From positions 1-64,000 of the forward strand of contig ONBH01000007.1 in NCBI GenBank assembly GCA_900316005.1: a DNA stretch of 64,000 nt. The letters are read 5' to 3'. The notes under the pieces are model-generated. The model was not told the DNA's origin and did not search any database. It saw only the letters and a program-made list of their open reading frames with translations. This DNA is from an uncultured Bacteroidales bacterium (lineage in GTDB: Bacteria; Bacteroidota; Bacteroidia; Bacteroidales; Paludibacteraceae). The translations under genes were made by a program, and so were the position numbers. Position 1 is the first letter of the stretch. Every line of letters begins with the position of its first letter. Below, in pieces: positions 1-6,877 of this stretch.

Positions 1-94
1 TTCACTACTTTTTTACAGAGGTTGCCTTGTCTGTGAGCCGAATGGCACGCCTGTTATTTCTCCTCTTTGTTTTCGACACTTCGAAAAATGTGCT

Positions 95-173
95 GCAAAT
101 GTACAACATTTTTTTCACGTATGCAAATCTTTTTTCAAATTTTCAGGGGAAACACGCTAATTTGAACAAAAAA
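95..173 (-). repeat. Promoter-bearing repeat, copy 1 (short form, about 80 bp)
   Basis: This is nearly identical to the left parts of the copies at 1341-1507 and 3612-3776. On the minus strand it holds an 8-bp inverted repeat (TTCAAATT / AATTTGAA) followed by the promoter boxes. Unlike the other copies it is joined to a terminator hairpin at its right side and lacks the mini reading frame. Confidence 0.75.
96..127 (-). promoter_or_regulatory. Bacteroidota promoter, copy 1 of repeated cassette
   Basis: On the minus strand a TTTG at 124-127 (-33 box) and TACATTTG at 96-103 (-7 box) are separated by 20 nt, the spacing seen at the other promoters here. It fires leftward out of the window; no start codon with a usable frame is visible between it and position 1, so its gene probably begins outside. 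Confidence 0.6.
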
Positions 174-197
174 AGACACAACCTTTCGATTGTGCCT
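168..197 (-). terminator. Rho-independent terminator of the STAS-like operon
   Basis: On the minus strand the stem GGCACAATC / GGTTGTGTC (9 bp with G-T wobbles) has a GAAA loop and is followed by a run of seven T. It lies about 70 nt past the stop of the STAS-like gene and just before the next promoter, so it should end that two-gene transcript. Confidence 0.7.
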
Positions 198-265
198 CTG
201 CGATCCCATTTACCGTCTCAAATCTGACGCTCCCTATTTTACGCCTCAGAGTGAGGGCGGTATGT

Positions 266-601
266 TTATTTTGTCATCAACTGGCGCTGAACGCTGCCAA
301 TAGTAGCACAATGGATAATAGGCATATCTCCTGCCGAATGTTGACGCGGCAGGAAACGACCTTTGGTAACAGCAGAGAGCATTTTCTCAACAAACGGCTC
401 CAAATTGATCACATCCACATGCATATCGCTATGCGTGAGGTTGTAAAGTTCGTCTGCCGCTGAACGGGAAATCTGCGCCACACCACTCATATCCAACAAA
501 TATTCGTTGGTTGGCTCTAGAGAAGCGGCTAAACGCTCCATCATCTGGCGCGTGTGTAACTGTGCACCATATTGCTCTCGTATATTGATAATCTGCTTCA
601 T
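266..601 (-). CDS. STAS-like domain protein (DUF4325-type)
   Basis: A 111-residue protein with the look of a STAS-like (DUF4325) domain: an N-terminal beta-strand, then 'EYLLDMSGVAQISRSAADE', the strand-turn-helix with the Ser-Ala-Asp pattern where partner-switching STAS proteins carry their switch region. It starts one base after the stop of the upstream ATPase gene, so the two are co-translated from the promoter at 1343-1374. In partner-switching systems a HATPase kinase binds or phosphorylates a STAS antagonist. That role is inferred from the pairing; no sigma factor is seen nearby. Family confidence is moderate. Confidence 0.7.
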   Translation of the reverse strand: MKQIINIREQYGAQLHTRQMMERLAASLEPTNEYLLDMSGVAQISRSAADELYNLTHSDMHVDVINLEPFVEKMLSAVTKGRFLPRQHSAGDMPIIHCATIGSVQRQLMTK

Positions 602-602
602 A

Positions 603-1322
603 TTAACTCATATAATTATAAATGTTAAAACCATCAGGCACATGTGCCGGGATACGAACCATAATCATTGTGCCTTTGAAATCAATCTCCGGAGGCAGGG
701 CGAGGATAGCACGTTTGTTCGGTACTTGCAACATCAGCGCGTTCCCGGAAAGTACAGCAAACTCACCATGCAAACCTTCCACCACCATCTTCATGTTCGA
801 CGAGATGCCGTAGCCGCGATTTTCCGTGTCCGGCAAGTTCTTGACAGAATAGCCGTTTTGCGCGAGATTAAGAGCCTCAGCATCGCTGTCACCCAATTTG
901 TCAAGGTGTTTCTGCGCAGCCACGTAACTACCATAAATCGTGATACCAAAATCAGCAATCAGGATTTCTATCGTCTTGGCAGCCTTGTTATACATGAGAT
1001 ACGCATAGCCTTTGTCCGCTTGCGCGTGCTGCTGAATGTTGCAGATCAACTCGTCCAACAAGTATGTCAGCGGCATGTTGAGTGCCTTTAGCGTGTCTAG
1101 GCAATATGGCAAAAGATGTTCTTTTAACTGGTCGATCACCTTTGCCGTTGAGTCGTCATCCAGAGCAAATGGGATGACTAATGGGGCTGTTTGACCATGA
1201 AAAATAGACGTCATAGCTTGCAGGAAAGGATATCCTGTTCCTGTTTGATTGCTCTTAGTGATGCAATCAAAAAACGCCGATAAGGTGGTCTCTATCGAAA
1301 ATATGTCCGCGTTATTAGTCAT
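603..1322 (-). CDS. Histidine-kinase-like ATPase domain protein
   Basis: A 239-residue soluble protein. The GHKL ATP-binding fold is visible in its second half: N box 'LLDELICNIQQHAQ' (about residues 86-99), G1 box 'ADFGITIYG' (about 126-134) and a G2-like 'NRGYGISSNMK' (about 168-178). There is no histidine phosphoacceptor domain, no membrane segment and no receiver domain, so it is not a classical sensor kinase. Its tight coupling to the STAS-like gene suggests an anti-sigma or partner-switching ATPase. It is transcribed from repeat copy 2. The N-terminal 80 residues match nothing I recognise. Confidence 0.75.
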   Translation of the reverse strand: MTNNADIFSIETTLSAFFDCITKSNQTGTGYPFLQAMTSIFHGQTAPLVIPFALDDDSTAKVIDQLKEHLLPYCLDTLKALNMPLTYLLDELICNIQQHAQADKGYAYLMYNKAAKTIEILIADFGITIYGSYVAAQKHLDKLGDSDAEALNLAQNGYSVKNLPDTENRGYGISSNMKMVVEGLHGEFAVLSGNALMLQVPNKRAILALPPEIDFKGTMIMVRIPAHVPDGFNIYNYMS

Positions 1323-1342
1323 GTCATTTTCGTTTCAGCTTG

Positions 1343-1374
1343 CAAATGTACAACTTTTTTTTCACGTATGCAAA
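1343..1374 (-). promoter_or_regulatory. Promoter of the ATPase/STAS-like operon
   Basis: On the minus strand TTTG at 1371-1374 and TACATTTG at 1343-1350 are spaced by 20 nt. The start codon at 1322 lies about 15 nt downstream of the expected transcription start. Confidence 0.75.
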
Positions 1375-1403
1375 TCTTTTTTCAAATTTTCAGGGGAAAC
1401 ACG

Positions 1404-1460
1404 CTAATTTGAACAAAAAACCGCCAAACGCTCCGTGATGGGTGTTTCAATGGTTTCCAT
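1404..1460 (-). other. 18-codon mini reading frame inside repeat copy 2
   Basis: ATG at 1460 opens a frame beginning METIETPITERLA and stopping at 1404-1406. The same frame recurs at 3675-3731 with one residue changed (V to F at position 14). It lies 25 nt downstream of a TATCTTTG box. It could be a leader peptide or the copied 5' end of a longer gene elsewhere; the sequence cannot decide. Confidence 0.35.
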
Positions 1461-1507
1461 AGTTGTTCTTTTTCAAAATCTGCTGCAAAGATACAACTTT
1501 TTTGACA

Positions 1508-1774
1508 AAATTTTTTTTAGATAATCATTGCTGTCCATTTAAACTATGACTATATACTTTGTATCCCTTGATTTTATGGGGTTATACAATCATTTGTTTG
1601 AGAGGGACAATTTTTTGTTTTTTCAATCTTATAGTGGACACTAGTGATTAATTTTATTAACAACAAACCGCTTGGGCAAATTAAACATGCGCTACTTTAA
1701 TTCCGCCAACGGGTATACTTGTATGTTATAAAAAGTGCTTCAACCAAAAAGTGATGATTTGTAATTCAAAGTTT
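1508..1774. other. AT-rich spacer without recognisable content
   Basis: I see no reading frame, RNA or convincing terminator between the 3' end of the AAA ATPase gene and repeat copy 2. Base composition is clearly more AT-rich than in the housekeeping part of the window. Confidence 0.5.
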
Positions 1775-3067
1775 TTACGGTTTTAATGCCGCTAAAGGTA
1801 TCACAAAGACACCATCTTTACGCTTATAAGCTATCGGTCCACCGGTGATAATAATTTTCAAATCCGGCTCACGTAAAGGAACTTGTTTTTCTTTTAAGTT
1901 CTTCTCTCGTATCAGACGATGAATCTCATTCAGATGTCCTGCGCCCTCCTCTATTTCTTTGCTACCCAGTTTGCATTCAATAAGTGCATAACGTTCATCA
2001 TCTAAATGTAATACCCAATCTGCCTCTAAACCATAGCGATCATGATAGTGAGATACACGGCTATCGAAATCTGCAGTGTATGCTTTCAAGTCACGAATAC
2101 ACATTTGTTCAAAGATAAACCCAAATGTTTTGAGTTGAGTTTCCAAACCTTCTGCACTTACGTTTAGTGCCGCTACTGCTATTGACGGGTCGCAAAATCC
2201 ACGTTTTGGGGCAGAACGTAATGCGGATTTATTTCTGATTGCAGGGCACCACGCTTCTACATCTTGAATGACAAACAATTTCTCTAAAGCTCCTATGTAA
2301 TCATCCAAGGTATCCATTGATATATCTATCTCTTCTGAAGCTGTTACGTCTGCGAGAATACTTGTTTTCTTAGCAAACGTACTGATATTTCGAGCATACG
2401 AGCGGAGTATCTGGCGTGCCACCTTTGGATTGCGTTGTGTCTTATCTACACTAGAAATATCTTTGTCGCACACCGAATTGAAATAATTCTTAGCTATCAT
2501 GGTCGCTGCTTTTTTACTCAATTGCAAAGCAGCCGGCCACCCACCTCGGCATGCTGCACGGATGAGTTCAGGAATATCCAGCTTGCCACGCGCGCCATCA
2601 ATATCATAGTTCGGATTATCAAATAATTCATGAATGGATACTTCTCCTGTTGATTCGTGCGATTCCCACAAACTCATGGGTAGCATACGCATACGTGATA
2701 TACGCCCCGTGCCGGTATGTTTGATTTTAGATTCGTCAACAGTATTAGAACCCGTCAGTATGTACTGTCCCGGCTTACCTCCTGCATTATCAACGGCTGT
2801 TCGTACCGCATCCCAGATTACAGGGGCATCCTGCCACTCATCAATCAAACGTGGTTGATCTCCTTTCAATAACAAAGACGGCTTCGTTTCAGCAGTAACA
2901 AGATAGTTTGCTGCCATGTCCGGATCCTGCATCTTGAGCACACTTTTGGCTTGTTGCTCTGCAGTAGTTGTCTTGCCGGTCCATTTAGGACCTTCTATCA
3001 ATACTGCGCCAAAAGCCTCTAATCTGTCTCGTAGCATCTGATCTGCCACTCGTTCAAAATACTCCAT
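1775..3067 (-). CDS. AAA ATPase with C-terminal DUF4143 domain
   Basis: A 430-residue protein of the common AAA_14-DUF4143 family. A Walker A 'GPKWTGKTTTA' at residues 26-36 is followed by Walker B-like 'RLIDEWQDA' (about 73-81) and 'YILTGSN'. The C-terminal part has 'DWVLHLD...YALIECKLG', a PD-(D/E)xK-like pattern typical of DUF4143 that suggests a restriction-endonuclease fold. The biological role of the family is not established; these genes are scattered, often single-copy accessory genes, which fits the AT-rich setting here. It is transcribed alone from a textbook promoter at 3093-3124. Confidence 0.88.
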   Translation of the reverse strand: MEYFERVADQMLRDRLEAFGAVLIEGPKWTGKTTTAEQQAKSVLKMQDPDMAANYLVTAETKPSLLLKGDQPRLIDEWQDAPVIWDAVRTAVDNAGGKPGQYILTGSNTVDESKIKHTGTGRISRMRMLPMSLWESHESTGEVSIHELFDNPNYDIDGARGKLDIPELIRAACRGGWPAALQLSKKAATMIAKNYFNSVCDKDISSVDKTQRNPKVARQILRSYARNISTFAKKTSILADVTASEEIDISMDTLDDYIGALEKLFVIQDVEAWCPAIRNKSALRSAPKRGFCDPSIAVAALNVSAEGLETQLKTFGFIFEQMCIRDLKAYTADFDSRVSHYHDRYGLEADWVLHLDDERYALIECKLGSKEIEEGAGHLNEIHRLIREKNLKEKQVPLREPDLKIIITGGPIAYKRKDGVFVIPLAALKP

Positions 3068-3092
3068 TTTTTTATTATTTCAAAATCCGCTG

Positions 3093-3124
3093 CAAAGGTA
3101 CTACTTTTTTTTGACATATGCAAG
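3093..3124 (-). promoter_or_regulatory. Promoter of the AAA ATPase gene
   Basis: On the minus strand CTTG at 3121-3124 and TACCTTTG at 3093-3100 are spaced by 20 nt. The spacer follows the recurring pattern CATATGTCA, A-tract, GTAG. Confidence 0.8.
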
Positions 3125-3151
3125 GATTTTGGTAAATATTTTAATCAAAAT

Positions 3152-3235
3152 CGGTGTTTTAGCCGTATTTTATTCGGTATTTTAGCCGTATTTCAGTCGG
3201 CGTTTTGGCTGTATTTCAGTCGGCGTTTTGGTCAT
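3152..3235. repeat. 23-bp tandem repeat, about 3.6 units
   Basis: Units begin at 3152, 3175, 3198 and 3221 and read roughly CGGyrTTTTrGCcGTATTTcA. The last one and a half units lie inside the 3' end of the small exported protein gene and encode its final residues (DQNAD) and stop. Confidence 0.8.
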
Positions 3236-3479
3236 ACCATTCTCGGTAGTTTGACGCATTTATATCTGGGAAGTTGGCAAATTCGTCTGTGTGCTTTAAA
3301 TGCCACTTATGCAGACCTTTCCCATATAATTCCAATTCCGTGAGTGTGTCACTCGTTTCATATACATCAAAATATGTGTGTACAAATGTTTTGAAATCAC
3401 ATTGTCCTTGACACACGCTACTCATTAATGGAAGTAGTATGAGAACTACATATTGTATATATCTTTTCATAACTATCAT
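3216..3479 (-). CDS. Small exported protein of unknown function
   Basis: Eighty-seven residues starting at ATG 3479, or more naturally at the internal ATG at 3470 (MKRYIQ...). A hydrophobic signal segment (VVLILLPLMSS) ends in a plausible signal peptidase I site near 'CQGQ'. The mature part is about 60 residues, charged, with no domain I recognise. The C-terminus is encoded by the 23-bp tandem repeat, so its length may vary between strains. The gene overlaps by one base with a 39-residue frame just upstream. Confidence 0.5.
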   Translation of the reverse strand: MIVMKRYIQYVVLILLPLMSSVCQGQCDFKTFVHTYFDVYETSDTLTELELYGKGLHKWHLKHTDEFANFPDINASNYREWYDQNAD

Positions 3480-3598
3480 TATTGTTTAATTCTACGAATA
3501 GTTGTAACTTTAAAAGGATTTCCATTTGCTGTTGTTTTTCCTTGTAGGGAACCACCTACTATGTACAAAAGACATATGTAGGTATCTATCCATTGCAT
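3479..3598 (-). CDS. Possible 39-residue small protein
   Basis: ATG at 3598 opens a 39-codon frame whose TAA overlaps the ATG of the 87-residue gene (TAATG). It sits about 15 nt below the promoter at 3614-3645, in the right place for a first gene of a small operon. A hydrophobic stretch (ICLLYIVGG) is followed by a basic tail (TTIRRIKQ). No family is recognised; it may be only a leader or a chance frame. Confidence 0.3.
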   Translation of the reverse strand: MQWIDTYICLLYIVGGSLQGKTTANGNPFKVTTIRRIKQ

Positions 3599-3613
3599 TC
3601 ACCAATTTTGCTG

Positions 3614-3645
3614 CAAATGTACAACATTTTTTTCACGTATGCAAA
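3614..3645 (-). promoter_or_regulatory. Promoter within repeat copy 3
   Basis: On the minus strand TTTG at 3642-3645 and TACATTTG at 3614-3621 are spaced by 20 nt, the same sequence as copies 1 and 2. It should drive the small exported protein region. Confidence 0.7.
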
Positions 3646-3674
3646 TCTTTTTTCAAATTTTCAGGGGAAACACG

Positions 3675-3731
3675 CTAATTTGAACAAAAAAACGCCAAAC
3701 GCTCCGTGATGGGTGTTTCAATGGTTTCCAT
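3675..3731 (-). other. 18-codon mini reading frame inside repeat copy 3
   Basis: The second copy of the METIETPITERLA frame, opening at ATG 3731 and stopping at 3675-3677. Preservation of frame, start and stop in both long copies is what makes it notable. Confidence 0.35.
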
Positions 3732-3782
3732 ATTTGTTCGTTTTCAAAATCTGCTGCAAAGATACAACTTTTTTTGTCAAAA

Positions 3783-3810
3783 AAAATCGCCCCGTAGAGA
3801 GGCGATTTCT
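3783..3810 (-). terminator. Rho-independent terminator of the 164-residue gene
   Basis: On the minus strand the stem AAATCGCC / GGCGATTT has a 9-nt loop and a run of eight T. It lies 37 nt past the stop at 3847. Confidence 0.85.
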
Positions 3811-3846
3811 TTATGAACCATCCATTGGTTCGGGAACCGAGGCGGA

Positions 3847-4341
3847 TTATTCCACTACTCTACCCTCGGCATCGTATTCGGTACCGTTGGGGAGGAGGAT
3901 GTACAGACGCCCGTCACGAAGCACCTTCACGGGCTCAGCAAGTGTGAGCACCTCAGCAGCACGATCAGCAGTCGGCGTCTCTTGCTCTACATTGAACGAA
4001 CCGTTCTGAGCAGAGATGCACTCCTCGTTCTCATCGTACGTATCCAGCGTGAAGGTGTAGTCCTTGCCGAACTCTAAGTTGCTCAGGTTAACCTGATAAA
4101 CGGAAGGATCTGTATCCACGGTACGGAGTCCGATGCGCGAAGGTGCAGCCCAGATGATATCACCGGCTAACTGACCGTTGGCATCGATACGAGCGGTAGC
4201 AACCAGACGACCATTGAGATAAACCTTCAGTTCGTAGAACAATGCATCTTCAACAGGTTCGAAGGTAATAATCGGGGTCGCCTGCATACTCATCCCTACT
4301 AAGAGCATCATGCTCAGGCATAAAGTAAAGATTTTTTTCAT
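3847..4341 (-). CDS. Exported protein with C-terminal signature motif
   Basis: A 164-residue protein with a clear signal peptide (MKKIFTLCLSMMLLVGMSMQA). The mature part looks like one fibronectin/Ig-type beta domain ('YELKVYLNGRLVATA', 'GKDYTFTLDTYDENEE'). The last 28 residues (VKVLRDGRLYILLPNGTEY...) resemble the C-termini of the secreted proteins at 46853 and 49377: a short strand, Asn/Asp-Gly, a strand of I/L, then Y-x-x-x-G. I read this as a shared C-terminal surface or sorting signature; that is inference. It is a monocistronic unit with its own promoter and terminator. Confidence 0.6.
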   Translation of the reverse strand: MKKIFTLCLSMMLLVGMSMQATPIITFEPVEDALFYELKVYLNGRLVATARIDANGQLAGDIIWAAPSRIGLRTVDTDPSVYQVNLSNLEFGKDYTFTLDTYDENEECISAQNGSFNVEQETPTADRAAEVLTLAEPVKVLRDGRLYILLPNGTEYDAEGRVVE

Positions 4342-4363
4342 AATAAATAGTATTTTTGTTAAA

Positions 4364-4396
4364 CAAAATTAGCAATGAATACAAATTTTGTGCAAT
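4364..4396 (-). promoter_or_regulatory. Promoter of the 164-residue exported protein gene
   Basis: On the minus strand TAATTTTG at 4364-4371 has an ATTG at 4393-4396 (21 nt spacing). A second promoter-like pair (TACCATTG at 4393-4400, CTTG at 4421-4424, 20 nt apart) lies upstream. Confidence 0.6.
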
Positions 4397-4440
4397 GGTA
4401 CAACTTTTTTTTAAATTATGCAAGGAAAAACGATAGAAAA

Positions 4441-4472
4441 TTTGTGTATGTCATAAAAAAGTAGTAATTTTG
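4441..4472 (+). promoter_or_regulatory. Promoter of rnhB, divergent from the exported protein
   Basis: TTTG at 4441-4444 and TAATTTTG at 4465-4472 are spaced by 20 nt. The ATG at 4482 is only nine bases past the -7 box, so the mRNA should be nearly leaderless. Confidence 0.8.
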
Positions 4473-4481
4473 TAGCCTGAA

Positions 4482-5102
4482 ATGAAAGAAACAGCACTTT
4501 TGGCATATTGTATTCCGGGTGTTCGGGAGGCAGGCTGCGACGAGGCGGGCCGCGGTCCGCTCGCCGGTAGCGTGTTTGCAGCAGCTGTCATCTTGCCGCC
4601 GGTCATACCCGATGGGCTCCGGGGACTCAACGACTCCAAGCAGCTCACCGAGCACCAACGCGATGCGCTGCGCCCCGTTATCGAAGAGACGGCGCTGGCG
4701 TGGGCTGTAGCAGAGGTAACGGCCGAAGAGATAGACCGCATCAATATCCTGAATGCCTCGATTCTCGGTATGCAGCGGGCGTTGGAGCAACTGACTATCC
4801 GTCCGGAGCATATCCTGGTGGACGGCAACCGGTGGAAACCGTACATCCCCGCCGGCGAGGTGATGGAGATACCCGCGCGCACCGTGGTCAAAGGTGATGC
4901 CAAATACATGAGTATTGCCGCTGCCAGTATCCTGGCCAAGACCTACCGCGACGCCTACATGAACCGCCTGCACGTGGAATACCCCATGTACCGCTGGAAC
5001 GAAAACAAAGGCTACCCCACCCGCGCTCACTACGAAGCACTGCGTCAGTTCGGGCCCACGCCTTACCACCGGAAGAGCTTTAAATTGATAGTTGATAATT
5101 GA
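4482..5102 (+). CDS. rnhB: Ribonuclease HII
   Basis: Removes RNA from RNA-DNA hybrids, including single ribonucleotides left in DNA. The 206 residues carry the family motif 'GCDEAGRGPLAG' (catalytic Asp-Glu, residues 18-29), 'ILVDGN' with the third acidic residue near 115, and 'KGDAKYMSIAAASILAKTYRD'-type helix residues with the fourth acid. The last five residues (LIVDN) and the stop are encoded by the direct-repeat tract that begins here, so the native C-terminus has been replaced or extended by repeat sequence. It is first in a rightward run of housekeeping genes. Confidence 0.95.
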   Translation: MKETALLAYCIPGVREAGCDEAGRGPLAGSVFAAAVILPPVIPDGLRGLNDSKQLTEHQRDALRPVIEETALAWAVAEVTAEEIDRINILNASILGMQRALEQLTIRPEHILVDGNRWKPYIPAGEVMEIPARTVVKGDAKYMSIAAASILAKTYRDAYMNRLHVEYPMYRWNENKGYPTRAHYEALRQFGPTPYHRKSFKLIVDN

Positions 5103-5138
5103 TAGTTGATAGTTGATAATTGATAGTTGATAATTGAT
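5086..5138. repeat. Family A direct repeat (TTGATAGT/TTGATAAT units)
   Basis: Six or more 8-bp units of TTGATAGT and TTGATAAT fill the gap between rnhB and the next gene and overlap the rnhB stop codon. Every unit holds a TTG and a TGA, so in any frame it offers starts and stops. Confidence 0.9.
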
Positions 5139-5143
5139 ATTTC

Positions 5144-5800
5144 ATGAAAGAAACCTTACAATTTCTGAGCGAATTGGCTGCGAATAATAATAAGGAGTGG
5201 TTTGATACCAACCGTTCGCGGTACAAAACGCTGCGCGAACGATTTGAGCAGTTCACCGATACGTATATCCACCGCCTGGCCGAAGAAGTGGATCCGACCC
5301 TCGTCGGACTGAAAGCCAAAGACTGCATCTGGCGCATCAACCGCGATATTCGTTTCTCCAACGACAAACGCCCCTACAAGGAGTGGTTCGGTGCCTTCCC
5401 CGCAGCCGGAGGCGGCAAGAAGAGTCCGCGCGGCGGATACTACGTGCACATACAGCCCGGGCAGTGTATGTTCGCCGCCGGAATATGGTGCCCCGACAAG
5501 GATTTGCTGCGCGCACTTCGCGACGATATAGTCGATAACTACGACGAACTGGAGGAAATCATGGCCGGCAGCGCGTTCCGGGAGTTCTTTACGGACTTCG
5601 ACACCGATTATATGCTCACGCGCGTACCCGCAGGTTACGATGCCAACTTTGTGCATGCCGACTGGCTCAAACGTAAGTGCTTCACCATCTCCACACCGCT
5701 GACCGACCGGCAGGTCTGCGACCCGCATTTCATGGACCGACTCATCCGCATCGCCAAGGCAGCGTACCCCGTGAACCGATTCCTGAACTACCGATGGTGA
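5144..5800 (+). CDS. DUF2461 family protein
   Basis: A 218-residue protein of the DUF2461/TIGR02453 family. The N-terminal 'FLSELAANNNKEWFDTNR' and 'RINRDIRFSNDKRPYKEW' are the hallmark segments, followed by 'YYVHIQPGQCMFAAGIW'. The protein is of usual family length and intact. Its biochemical function is not established. It lies between repeat tracts and could be read from the rnhB promoter. Confidence 0.92.
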   Translation: MKETLQFLSELAANNNKEWFDTNRSRYKTLRERFEQFTDTYIHRLAEEVDPTLVGLKAKDCIWRINRDIRFSNDKRPYKEWFGAFPAAGGGKKSPRGGYYVHIQPGQCMFAAGIWCPDKDLLRALRDDIVDNYDELEEIMAGSAFREFFTDFDTDYMLTRVPAGYDANFVHADWLKRKCFTISTPLTDRQVCDPHFMDRLIRIAKAAYPVNRFLNYRW

Positions 5801-5839
5801 CACCCCCGGCCCCCTTTTCGATTATCGAATGCCAAAAAA

Positions 5840-5877
5840 GATATTCATTATTCATTAATCATTATTCATTAAAACAG
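5840..5877. repeat. Family B direct repeat (ATTCATT units)
   Basis: Units of ATTCATT, with one AATCATT variant, form a tract whose end touches the start region of the next gene. Other tracts of the same family lie at 7500, 9334, 15945 and 40570. Confidence 0.9.
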
Positions 5878-5880
5878 AAT

Positions 5881-6156
5881 ATGCTCATCGAATTAGCATC
5901 ACCCTTACATCAAGAGCCGGTACATCTGGACCACATGCCCGATGAGGCCCTGACACGCGACCAACAGGTCGTAGCCATCCTAACGGGCGGCACAGAGGCG
6001 CTCTTCCTGCAGCGCATAGAAGCCGGCGAGATAAGCCTGAACCGCCCTATTATACTACTCGCCACCCAGCAGAGCAACTCGCTGGCGGCATCGATGGAAA
6101 TACTAAGTTGGATCAATCAGCACAACGGAAATGGAGAGATTAGGTGTCATTGGTAA
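5881..6156 (+). CDS. Fucose isomerase-like protein, N-terminal fragment
   Basis: Ninety-one residues matching the N-terminal part of a fucose/arabinose isomerase-like family (COG2407-type): 'MLIELASPLH', 'VVAILTGGTEALFLQRI', 'TQQSNSLAASMEILSWINQH'. The frame then stops at 6154. The rest of the family sequence continues in the +1 frame from 6131, overlapping by 26 nt. Family members as I remember them have a linker of a few dozen residues here, so a small deletion plus frameshift is likely. Whether the two pieces are made as a split protein or are a pseudogene cannot be told from sequence alone. Confidence 0.6.
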   Translation: MLIELASPLHQEPVHLDHMPDEALTRDQQVVAILTGGTEALFLQRIEAGEISLNRPIILLATQQSNSLAASMEILSWINQHNGNGEIRCHW

Positions 6157-6877
6157 ACCCAGCGATTGGCTCATTGCCTCGCAGGTAGATAAGGCGCATG
6201 CAGAGAAAACCCTGCAAATCGAGTTGGTGGAGATACCCATTGAGGAGGTGACCTCGCTCGGGCGAGTGGATGGCGGTAAGGAAGGTGCAGACCTTATCTA
6301 CGACCGACTGAAAGAAATCATCGAGAAATACCGGCTGACGGGTCTGACGCTTCGCTGCTTCGATCTGCTGACCACGGTCTATAACACCGGCTGCCTGGCG
6401 CTGGCACGCCTCAATGCCGAAGGCATACCCGCCGCCTGCGAGGGAGATATACCCGCCCTCTTGACCATGGTACTGGCCAAGAAAGTGTCGGGCTATACCG
6501 GCTTTCAGGTCAATGCAGCCCGTATCGAGGAAGACGGCGACAAATGTCGTATTCTGCTGGCGCACTGCACCGTGCCCATGAATATGGTAACTCGGTACGA
6601 GTTCACCACCCATTTTGAGTCGGGTATCGGCATCGCGCTGCATGGCGAGTTGCCCACCGGCGATTATACGCTGATGAAGCTGAGCGGCAGCCTGGATAAC
6701 TTCATGGTAGCCGATGTACAGCTGATCCGTAACCAATACGAACCCAACCTATGCCGCACGCAGGTATGGATAGAAGGTGACCGACAATTAGCCGACTACA
6801 TGCTACACCACCCCATCGCCAACCATCATATCCTGCTGCCCGGGCATCACGCCGATAAATTTCAACCTGCCAAATGA
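6131..6877 (+). CDS. Fucose isomerase-like protein, C-terminal part
   Basis: A 248-residue continuation of the isomerase-like protein, opening at an ATG inside the upstream frame. 'RLGVIGKPSDWLIASQVD' is the characteristic mid-protein segment. The putative metal-site acids lie in 'PAACEGDIPALL' (about residues 100-111), and 'LLPGHHADKF' ends the protein. It lacks the N-terminal domain, which is encoded in the other frame. Its coding character is fully preserved over 740 nt, which argues for recent damage or for a functional two-piece enzyme. Its stop overlaps the nudC-like start by 4 nt. Confidence 0.7.
   Translation: MERLGVIGKPSDWLIASQVDKAHAEKTLQIELVEIPIEEVTSLGRVDGGKEGADLIYDRLKEIIEKYRLTGLTLRCFDLLTTVYNTGCLALARLNAEGIPAACEGDIPALLTMVLAKKVSGYTGFQVNAARIEEDGDKCRILLAHCTVPMNMVTRYEFTTHFESGIGIALHGELPTGDYTLMKLSGSLDNFMVADVQLIRNQYEPNLCRTQVWIEGDRQLADYMLHHPIANHHILLPGHHADKFQPAK

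Larger units (their letters stand above)
1341..1507 (-). repeat. Promoter-bearing repeat, copy 2 (long form, about 165 bp)
   Basis: This is almost identical to 3612-3776 over the whole length and to 95-173 over its left 80 bp. Reading leftward it contains a second -7-like box (TATCTTTG at 1486-1493), an 18-codon frame, an inverted repeat and then the promoter of the ATPase operon. Confidence 0.8.
3612..3776 (-). repeat. Promoter-bearing repeat, copy 3 (long form)
   Basis: This matches 1341-1507 with only a few differences. A further TATCTTTG box is at 3757-3764 and the METIETPITERLA mini frame at 3675-3731. Its right edge runs directly into the terminator of the next gene. Confidence 0.8.

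Noticed and set aside
1508..1774. Insertion sequence remnant
   Set aside because: No transposase fragment or paired terminal repeats could be found in the AT-rich spacer.
1775..3067. AAA ATPase considered as a restriction or defence gene
   Set aside because: The AAA_14-DUF4143 family is widespread with no proven defence role, and no partner gene is adjacent.
4416..5069. Long open frame antisense to rnhB
   Set aside because: It mirrors a well-supported gene of high GC, has no family signature, and its sequence is low-complexity in composition.
5156..5803. 215-codon antisense frame over the DUF2461 gene
   Set aside because: A shadow of a conserved gene with clear family motifs on the plus strand.
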